Shown: positions 1 through 4,188 of the stretch, piece by piece | How positions within the stretch are numbered: the first letter of the stretch is position 1 | How the letters are laid out: the number at the start of each line of letters is the position of its first letter | Assembly (NCBI GenBank): GCA_030064795.1 | Contig: JASJEI010000521.1 | Location: 1-5,177 of the forward strand | Length of the DNA stretch: 5,177 nucleotides | Source: Pleurocapsa sp. MO_226.B13 | GTDB lineage: Bacteria; Cyanobacteriota; Cyanobacteriia; Cyanobacteriales; Xenococcaceae | Direction: 5' to 3' | Position numbers and translations under genes: made by a program | The notes under the pieces: generated by a model | What the model saw: the letters and a program-made list of their open reading frames with translations, nothing else | Databases searched by the model: none | Told to the model about the DNA's origin: nothing

Positions 1-1010
1 GTTAAGGCAATGGGACTACTCCCCGAACGCATCAGCAAATTATTACGAGTTAATTTATCAATGCCCCCAGGATGTTGACGCAGATATTGATTAATCGCTG
101 CATACAACTCTCGTTCTTTGGCTTGGGGCTGGACGGTAATGGTGGAGGCAAAACGCTTGGGGAGTTTCACATCTACCACCGAGCGGGTATTTCTGACCAT
201 CACTTCCCGCATCAGTTGGCGCAGTTTTTCGGGGTTTTTCGGTACTCGTCCATTGGATGAACCTACATACTCTTGTTTAAACTGAGCTTCGGTATTCAGT
301 AGTCCTGGCTTGAGCAGGGTCAAAAGATTAAACAATTCTACTAGATTGTTTTGGACTGGAGTGGCGGTTAACATCAGAATAAATCGCTTTTTAATGGCAT
401 TGACCAACTTCCAGTTGAGGGTGCGTCGGTTTTTTAGGTGGTGGGCTTCATCAACAATTACTAAATCCCAGTCGCGGGCGGTGACGTGTTGGAAATGACT
501 TTTGTGCTTGGCGGTATTAATCGATGCCACGATGCGGTCATTGAGCTGCCAAAATTCTTCGGGGCTACAGTCGCGTTCGTCGGTCGTAATAGTAGCAATG
601 GCGAATTTTTCATTTAGTTCCATCTGCCATTGGGATACCAGGGTAGCGGGGGTTAACACCAACAGGGATTTAATTTGACCCCTAGCCAAGTATTCTTTAC
701 AGATTATTGCAGCTTCGATGGTTTTGCCCAATCCCACTTCGTCCGATAACATAGCTCGTCCGCCAAACTGTTTGATGACTTTTTTGGCAGTTTCGATTTG
801 ATACCAATGTTTGTCGATGTGGTGTAGAGCAGGGAGACAAACTAATTGATCGTAATCGGCGAGAACTTTGAGTTGAAAAAGACTAAGGCGAGCTTCGTAG
901 TTAGAAAGCTCGCTTACTTGTTCGTTTAACAGAGCGTTGGCTGCGGTACTTTCAACAAATCGGAAGGAGTAGAGGTCTGACATTAGGGGTGATACTAAGT
1001 TACTAGTCAT
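1..1010 (-). CDS. SNF2-family DEAH helicase, N-terminal part (runs off left edge)
   Basis: An ATP-dependent SNF2/RapA-type translocase that would remodel DNA or protein-DNA complexes in the cytoplasm. The open frame runs from an ATG at 1010 to the window edge, giving 336 complete codons without a stop. It shows the first RecA lobe: motif I SDEVGLGKTIE (residues 89-99, catalytic K97), motif Ia LVLTPATLVSQW (117-128), motif II DEAH (187-190) and motif III LTATP (214-218). An RNTRSVV stretch at 273-279 is typical of the end of the lobe. The second lobe and C-terminus lie outside the window. A second in-frame ATG at 983 is an alternative start, and neither has a clear ribosome site. The gene begins 101 bp downstream of the ribbon-helix-helix gene on the same strand. 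A cellular role (repair, transcription recycling, defence) cannot be assigned from this half. Family assignment is secure; function is not. Confidence 0.93.
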   Translation of the reverse strand, partial: MTSNLVSPLMSDLYSFRFVESTAANALLNEQVSELSNYEARLSLFQLKVLADYDQLVCLPALHHIDKHWYQIETAKKVIKQFGGRAMLSDEVGLGKTIEAAIICKEYLARGQIKSLLVLTPATLVSQWQMELNEKFAIATITTDERDCSPEEFWQLNDRIVASINTAKHKSHFQHVTARDWDLVIVDEAHHLKNRRTLNWKLVNAIKKRFILMLTATPVQNNLVELFNLLTLLKPGLLNTEAQFKQEYVGSSNGRVPKNPEKLRQLMREVMVRNTRSVVDVKLPKRFASTITVQPQAKERELYAAINQYLRQHPGGIDKLTRNNLLMRSGSSPIAL

Positions 1011-1047
1011 CGGTTGTTGGTTATCACCAAGCGCGAGTATTTGACCG

Positions 1048-1057
1048 CTGTATTCAA
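1048..1057 (-). promoter_or_regulatory. Degenerate copy of the dispersed repeat upstream of the helicase
   Basis: GCTGTATTCA on the plus strand reads TGAATACAGC on the minus strand. It differs by one base from the TAAATACAGC core found in the repeat clusters elsewhere. It lies 38 bp upstream of the helicase ATG, in the 101-bp gap after the ribbon-helix-helix gene, where I see no convincing terminator. One isolated imperfect copy could be chance; its position is what makes it worth marking. Confidence 0.3.
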
Positions 1058-1111
1058 TATTTAAACAAAAATAAGTGATCGCTTTTTTGTCTAGTTGATG
1101 GTTAGAAAGCT

Positions 1112-1390
1112 TTACGGCTTGCCGTATTTTTCAGCTAACATCTCTGTAACTACCTCTTTAAGAGTTTTCCCAGATCGCTTGCACTCAGCTACCCAGTGCT
1201 GTCTCCATGATATCGGGACTTTAATTGTTAAACTAACTTCTTTTTCTTTAATTGTTTCTGCTTCACTCTTATTTTCTGTATTTACGGATTCCTGTTTAGC
1301 TGTATTTACGGATACAGCCTCATTCTTACTTTCCGATTCACTGTTACTCTGTCTGGCTTTTTTCAATAAATTGCCATATTTACCTGTCAT
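1112..1390 (-). CDS. Ribbon-helix-helix ParB/ParG-like partition protein
   Basis: A 92-residue protein, probably the centromere-binding partner of the ParA ATPase encoded just upstream. The C-terminal half (about residues 51-88) looks like a ribbon-helix-helix fold: a beta strand VSLTIKVP, then two amphipathic helices (SWRQHWVAECKRSG and LKEVVTEMLAEKY). The N-terminal half is polar, rich in S, E, K and N, and probably disordered, as in ParG-type proteins, where this tail stimulates the ATPase. The start ATG overlaps the parA stop (ATGA, 1387-1390), which implies translational coupling in one operon. SVNT occurs twice (residues 27-30 and 35-38) because the DNA carries two copies of the dispersed repeat. 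The size, position and fold fit a type Ib partition cassette. The assignment rests on fold-like pattern and context, not on sequence identity to a named protein. Confidence 0.8.
   Translation of the reverse strand: MTGKYGNLLKKARQSNSESESKNEAVSVNTAKQESVNTENKSEAETIKEKEVSLTIKVPISWRQHWVAECKRSGKTLKEVVTEMLAEKYGKP
1276..1318. repeat. Repeat copies inside the ribbon-helix-helix coding sequence
   Basis: CTGTATTTACGGAT occurs exactly twice, at 1276-1289 and 1300-1313, with a 24-bp period. Each copy contains the reverse complement of GTAAATACAG. The second copy also forms a perfect 7-bp inverted repeat, GCTGTAT/ATACAGC (1299-1305 and 1312-1318). In the protein the duplication reads SVNT twice, eight residues apart. 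These are the only exact copies inside an apparently intact gene; the others are intergenic. Confidence 0.85.
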
Positions 1391-1986
1391 TTGAGAATCT
1401 CCAAAATTTCCTTACCAAGCTCAAAGTAGTCGCGCCATGCCTTACGCATATCTGAGTTTTTCAAGTCTCTAATGGGTACACCAGCATATGCTGCTTTTTG
1501 ATAACCAGCCGTTCGGCGAATTAGTGTTTCAAATATGGGGACATTTGATTGCTTGAGTTCGTTTTTCATTACCTCTCCCTCTTTACTTGGATAGGGAGGA
1601 ACAATAGTAATCAAAAAACGAAAAGTAGCCGTTTCTCCCAGGTCTTCTGCTGTTTGTAACATTGGTTCTAAACTCACTACATCAGGAGTAGTGGGTAAAA
1701 TTAGTAAGTCGCAGCCTGTGGCTAACTCTTGCAAATCGCTGGTGTCTGGACGGGCTGGAGTATCAATGACAACATAATCGTTACCGCCGATACTCTTCAT
1801 GGCTTGTTTTTCCGAGACTACAGAAAAAGGAAACGAACCGCGTTCTGCCCATGACAAAGAGGTACGATTGGGGTCGCCATCAACTAAAATCGTTTTTCCT
1901 AATTCGCTGAAGAAGGTAGCAACATGAATAGCTGTCGTGCTTTTGGCTACTCCTCCTTTATATCCAGTGACAGTAACAATCTTCAT
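1387..1986 (-). CDS. parA: ParA-family partition ATPase (type Ib, ParF-like)
   Basis: A 199-residue ATPase of the ParA/MinD (SIMIBI) superfamily that would move and segregate DNA by ATP-dependent binding to the nucleoid. The deviant Walker A box is KGGVAKSTT at residues 10-18, with signature lysine K10 and catalytic K15. The A' box LVDGDPN is at 34-40, and Walker B YVVIDTPA is at 71-78. There is no N-terminal helix-turn-helix domain, and the length of about 200 residues matches the short type Ib class (ParF-like) rather than the ~400-residue type Ia. The ATG at 1986 directly precedes the Walker A strand, so the start is well placed even without a strong ribosome site. The gene is followed, with a 4-bp overlap, by its likely DNA-binding partner. 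A cluster of inverted repeats lies about 70-125 bp upstream, where type Ib cassettes keep their centromere and operator. Confidence 0.95.
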   Translation of the reverse strand: MKIVTVTGYKGGVAKSTTAIHVATFFSELGKTILVDGDPNRTSLSWAERGSFPFSVVSEKQAMKSIGGNDYVVIDTPARPDTSDLQELATGCDLLILPTTPDVVSLEPMLQTAEDLGETATFRFLITIVPPYPSKEGEVMKNELKQSNVPIFETLIRRTAGYQKAAYAGVPIRDLKNSDMRKAWRDYFELGKEILEILK

Positions 1987-2030
1987 GTTCTGATACTGAT
2001 TTATGTATTTATGGCTTTATGTGAACACAG

Positions 2031-2058
2031 CTTAGAGCGCAAAACTAAAATATGTCAA
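2031..2058 (-). promoter_or_regulatory. Candidate promoter of the parA operon
   Basis: On the minus strand a perfect -35 box, TTGACA, lies at 2058-2053. After 16 bp comes TCTAAG (2036-2031), which matches four of six positions of a -10 box. Transcription would start roughly 40 bp ahead of the parA ATG. The -35 box abuts the inverted repeat at 2058-2089, so a protein bound there could control the operon. The weak -10 keeps confidence moderate. Confidence 0.4.
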
Positions 2059-2110
2059 TACAGCTTTATGTAAAGTTGTAAAGCTGTATATATGGTTAGC
2101 TGTAAAGCTG
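2058..2110. repeat. Inverted-repeat cluster upstream of parA (candidate centromere/operator)
   Basis: A perfect 11-bp inverted repeat, ATACAGCTTTA (2058-2068) and TAAAGCTGTAT (2079-2089), is separated by 10 bp that hold a further partial copy (TGTAAAG). A third unit, GCTGTAAAGCTG, lies at 2099-2110. Looser relatives (GGCTTTATGTG, ACACAGCTTA) occur at 2013-2034. TGTAAAGCTGTAT at 2077-2089 is repeated exactly at 2937-2949. Upstream placement and symmetry suit a binding site for the ribbon-helix-helix partner, serving as partition site, autoregulatory operator, or both. Iterons for a replication initiator are an alternative, but no rep gene is visible. Confidence 0.75.
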
Positions 2111-2138
2111 CTTTGTATTAAATCTATTAGCCATTTTT

Positions 2139-2637
2139 TTATCCTGTTATTTCTACACTGCTAACTCCATCTTGATACTCAATACTGACTGTCTGAGATA
2201 TAGATAAATCAAAATTGATTAAGCTGAGATGGTGCAAAATCATCTCAGTATTTGATACTTCCTGAGAAGCATAATATTCGCCAAGCAACTCAATCTTTCC
2301 TGTCTGTTTAGATTCATTAATCAAAGAGATTGAGCAAGCTTTTTGACTATTATTAGCTTTTTGGATTAATGATGTTTTCTCATCTGTGCAAGCTTTGTAA
2401 TTATTGAGAGTATTAGCAATCCATTGAGGAGACTCCTGATTTTGTTCTACTATTTCTCCCTCACTCAATACTGCTCCTAATTGTGGCGTTACAGTATTGT
2501 CAAAGATATAGGTGCGATGAGCTAGAGAAATAGCTATGGGTAAATAAGTATGGGTGCGATGAGATCTAGCAATAATTTTGTCTTCTGGAACGTTATGTCC
2601 TCCTTTGGCGACGCGAAGCTAGTCCTTTAGGGTTCAC
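2139..2637 (-). pseudogene. Zeta-type toxin (COG4185-like ATPase) remnant, N-terminal two thirds deleted
   Basis: From 2618 to the stop at 2139 the minus strand is open for 159 codons. It begins LRVAKGGHNVPEDKI and continues with LPIAISLAHRTYIFDNT, the characteristic C-terminal region of zeta-like kinases (predicted ABC-type ATPases). No in-frame ATG exists; a TTG at 2468 could start only a 109-residue fragment that lacks this conserved part. Just upstream, GTG AAC CCT AAA (2637-2626, MNPK) resembles the usual start of this family, which normally continues into a P-loop. Here it is joined within about 12 bp to the RVAKGG region and is out of frame by one. The Walker A region and roughly 100 residues are therefore missing, and the toxin is very probably dead. 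The last ~85 residues are not recognised and may be a lineage-specific extension. The gene follows a likely antitoxin with overlapping stop and start, as expected of a former pair. Confidence 0.75.
2601..2631. repeat. Short direct repeat at the zeta deletion junction
   Basis: TCCTTTGG (2601-2608) and TCCTTTAGG (2623-2631) bracket the GC-richer stretch CGACGCGAAGCTAG. The block resembles short interspersed repeats common in cyanobacterial genomes, but I recognise it only by general appearance. It sits exactly where the toxin start is joined to its C-terminal region. It may therefore have mediated the deletion or be a scar of an inserted element. Part of it still encodes RVAKGG, so it cannot be wholly foreign. 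Confidence 0.35.
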
Positions 2638-2855
2638 ATCCACTCAATTCTGCCGTCACTGTATTTTTTACACATTTTACCGTCTACCTCTGTAGTTATA
2701 GGCAGTCCCATCGCCCAAGTTTCTGCTATAGCTTCTGATGCAGCAGTTTGAGCCAGGCTTTCAATTTGGCTAGGGGTCAAGTCAAAAAAACTTGTTTTGG
2801 GTTCTGTCGAATCAGATTTAGAATCGCGTTCAGTCTTAGTTTTGATATCTGACAT
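2634..2855 (-). CDS. Small protein, probable antitoxin of the decayed zeta toxin
   Basis: A 73-residue soluble protein with a charged, probably flexible N-terminus (residues 1-22). A predicted helix rich in A and E (about 29-47) follows, and then a C-terminal segment, WAMGLPITTEVDGK..YSDGRIEW (47-72). Small proteins with this W-A-x-GLP...DGK...DGR pattern occur, as I recall, directly ahead of zeta-like toxin genes. That link is from memory and is not shown by the sequence. The stop overlaps the apparent start of the toxin remnant (ATGTGA, 2634-2639), which supports a former two-gene unit. It would bind and block the kinase if the toxin were intact; here it is orphaned. There is no clear ribosome site. 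A short inverted repeat (ATTGTT/AACAAT, 2865-2881) and the repeat cluster at 2921-2979 lie upstream and may control it. Confidence 0.7.
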   Translation of the reverse strand: MSDIKTKTERDSKSDSTEPKTSFFDLTPSQIESLAQTAASEAIAETWAMGLPITTEVDGKMCKKYSDGRIEWM

Positions 2856-2920
2856 AGAAATTAGATTGTTTTTTTAACAATACTTCGATTTTAACTTGCT
2901 TGCTCAATCTCGTTTTGAAT

Positions 2921-2979
2921 TGTAAATACAGGTTTATGTAAAGCTGTATTGCTGTATTTACAACTATCTGTAAATACAG
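2921..2979. repeat. Dense repeat cluster between the two toxin-antitoxin loci
   Basis: Four adjoining units: TGTAAATACAG (2921-2931), TGTAAAGCTGTAT (2937-2949), CTGTATTTACA (2952-2962, exact inverse of the first) and CTGTAAATACAG (2968-2979, itself nearly palindromic). Both repeat types meet here. The GTAAAGCTG type matches the parA upstream cluster and the GTAAATACAG type matches the copies at 1276, 1300 and 3953. The cluster lies directly after the stop of the Panacea-linked gene and 66 bp upstream of the small antitoxin start. It could be a distal centromere block, an operator, or both. Confidence 0.88.
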
Positions 2980-2984
2980 TCTGA

Positions 2985-3422
2985 TTATTTTTCTGGATAA
3001 AGCAAGTGATTCGGATCGAGCCAGACGACATAAAAAACTTCATCAATAAAGAAGCCATGAACTCGACCGTGTTCGTTGGAAGAAAGAGAAAATTGATAAG
3101 GGGTATCTACTAACTGTTCTTCATTTTTAATACCAAAACCCGATTCACTCGTGTCTTTCCAATCAATCGGATGACACCTCAAACTGCGATGGCGATTTCT
3201 CAATAATTCTAGAGCAGTTAATGCTGATAAATCTTTCAAGCGAGCTATTAAAGTCTGCCAATAACTTCCATCTTTTTCATTGCAGTTAAACTTGGGGTGA
3301 TGAAGATTGAGATATTTAAAAGAAAAACTGATTCCTTGGGGTTGAGATAATCTAGTAGCTTTGATTCGGGACGAACCATTGGGCGGAATTCTAGTTTTCT
3401 TAATCTTCTTTTTCTTCGACAC
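2985..3422 (-). CDS. Panacea-linked candidate toxin, uncharacterised
   Basis: The second gene of an overlapping pair with the Panacea antitoxin, and therefore a candidate toxin. With the GTG start at 3422 it has 145 residues: a strongly basic tail (MSKKKKIKK, 1-9), then ISFSFKYLNLHHPKF (31-45), a helical middle (about 54-77) and LRCHPIDW (81-88). A C-terminal block follows, holding GFGIKNEEQL (95-104), YQFSLSSNEHGRVHGF (109-124) and FYVVWLDPNHLLYP (130-143). The alternating strands and the HGRVHGF...FYVVWLDP ending suggest a small alpha/beta fold, loosely like compact ribonuclease toxins, but I cannot name the family or the active site. There is no signal peptide or membrane segment. GTG at 3422 is preferred because it overlaps the antitoxin gene by only 23 bp and AAGGAG lies 13 bp upstream. 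The open frame extends to an ATG at 3521, but that adds 33 residues lying wholly within the antitoxin gene. Confidence 0.82.
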   Translation of the reverse strand: MSKKKKIKKTRIPPNGSSRIKATRLSQPQGISFSFKYLNLHHPKFNCNEKDGSYWQTLIARLKDLSALTALELLRNRHRSLRCHPIDWKDTSESGFGIKNEEQLVDTPYQFSLSSNEHGRVHGFFIDEVFYVVWLDPNHLLYPEK

Positions 3423-3864
3423 GCTTGGTGAAATACTCCTTAATCCATTCCTTTTTGATAATTGAATTAGAGGCTGTATCTGGAGGTAGATTACCTCTGG
3501 CGATCCGCCAGGGGTCTTCAATACGAGTCATTTGCTCTAATTCATAAGCATCACAGGCAAAGTATTCAATACTCACTTCATCTAAAAATTCTTTGACTGG
3601 TGTAGGTAAATCTGGTTCGACATCTTGCTCGATAGGATGCCACCCGAATTTTTGGTATTTCTCGTATAATTCAGGAATTACTGGACCATGAACCCATGCC
3701 TCGAAATCTTCGGAAAATAAAGGTTCGTTGTGAAGTGCTAGATGCCAAGCCTGAGCATAATATACAAGCTTTTGTAGTTTGAGATTGCTAATAAACGAGC
3801 CTGTTGAATTGGCAAGATTAATAAAATATTCTGCTATGTCAAAACAGTTTAATGTTTTTATCAT
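3400..3864 (-). CDS. Panacea-domain (DUF4065, SocA/GepA-like) antitoxin
   Basis: A 154-residue protein with a clear Panacea (DUF4065) domain, the family that neutralises many unrelated toxins encoded beside it. Diagnostic stretches are CFDIAEYFINLAN (residues 7-19), LKLQKLVYYAQAWHLA (28-43), EAWVHGPVIPELYEKYQKFG (55-74) and, near the C-terminus, EDPWRIARG (116-124). These are the usual order and spacing, and the protein looks full length. The ATG at 3864 places CFDIAEYF where family members begin. A TTG at 3897 is an alternative start that would add 11 residues. The gene overlaps its downstream partner by 23 bp, which is typical of an antitoxin-first operon with coupled translation. A repeat cluster lies 88-139 bp upstream. 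The toxin it neutralises is presumably the partner gene, inferred from adjacency. Confidence 0.92.
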   Translation of the reverse strand: MIKTLNCFDIAEYFINLANSTGSFISNLKLQKLVYYAQAWHLALHNEPLFSEDFEAWVHGPVIPELYEKYQKFGWHPIEQDVEPDLPTPVKEFLDEVSIEYFACDAYELEQMTRIEDPWRIARGNLPPDTASNSIIKKEWIKEYFTKRVEEKED

Positions 3865-3951
3865 CCTTTTGCTGCTTGTTATGAACTTGTAACTCAAACT
3901 CTTTCTTTATTTTAGTTGATGTGTAAGGATTTTTTATTGAAGGGCAAGAGA

Positions 3952-4003
3952 TGTAAATACAGCTAACCAGCTTTATGGAATTCCGTAGATCTGGTTTTAC
4001 AGG
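3952..4003. repeat. Repeat cluster upstream of the Panacea operon
   Basis: TGTAAATACAGCT (3952-3964) is followed by CAGCTTTATG (3968-3977) and a weak copy, TTTTACAGG (3995-4003). The junction AGCTAACCA (3961-3969) recurs inverted at 2093-2101, next to the parA cluster (TGGTTAGCT), so this block and the parA block share more than the core motif. It fills the 178-bp gap between the VWA gene tail and the Panacea start. I see no terminator hairpin in that gap. Confidence 0.75.
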
Positions 4004-4041
4004 CAATCGCCAAACTATCTTTATTTCAACCAAATCGATTC

Positions 4042-4188
4042 TTATTTAATCCTAAATACTTCTCCTTTGGGAACAAATGGCAAGCTAGAACCTGTAGGTA
4101 ATAAAAAAGCGTGTTCGCGCCGAATTAACAAGCGATCGCAGTAACCATCGGTAATAATCAATAACGGTGCAGATGACGGAAAATTTTC
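4042..4188 (-). pseudogene. Out-of-frame C-terminal tail of the DUF2201/VWA gene
   Basis: In the minus-strand frame shifted by one base, codons from 4188 to the TAA at 4042 read 48 residues: ENFPSSAPLLIITDGYCDRL, then LLIRREHAF, LLPTGSSLPF and VPKGEVFRIK. This is the natural end of the VWA domain, with the buried strand LLIITDG, so it is the missing tail of the gene upstream. One base inserted near the T5 run at 4191-4195 would restore a continuous protein ending at 4042. The tail itself is undamaged, which implies a recent mutation or a sequencing error. Confidence 0.85.
4132..4139. other. HIP1 octamer
   Basis: GCGATCGC, the highly iterated palindrome of many cyanobacterial genomes. It lies in the out-of-frame VWA tail, where it encodes part of CDRL. 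It is the only complete copy I found. It supports a cyanobacterial host but does not identify a genus. Confidence 0.9.

Noticed and set aside
72..498. Two short plus-strand frames (72-260 and 310-498)
   Set aside because: They lie antisense to the well-supported SNF2 helicase gene and show no domain.
1095..1394. 99-residue plus-strand frame with a hydrophobic stretch
   Set aside because: Its span is antisense to the ribbon-helix-helix gene; the leucine/serine-rich sequence is the mirror of lysine/glutamate/serine codons.
2139..2468. A 109-residue protein starting at TTG 2468 as a real gene
   Set aside because: The frame continues upstream for 50 more codons with zeta-kinase similarity, so the TTG is an internal codon of a remnant rather than a gene start.
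2511..2563. GGTGCGATGAG repeated at 2511 and 2553
   Set aside because: Both copies encode the similar peptides SHRT and AHRT within the toxin remnant, so the match is explained by coding sequence.
2921..2979. CRISPR-like array
   Set aside because: Units are only 11-13 bp, alternate in orientation and have 2-6-bp gaps, which fits binding sites rather than repeats with spacers.
3978..3993. Palindromes GGAATTCC and AGATCT between the VWA tail and the Panacea gene
   Set aside because: Short palindromes without a T-run or a stable stem. I could not support a terminator here or at any other gene end in the window.
3839..4033. 64-residue open frame on the minus strand upstream of the Panacea gene
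   Set aside because: It covers the repeat cluster and overlaps the Panacea start, has low-complexity composition and resembles no family I know. It is probably a chance frame.
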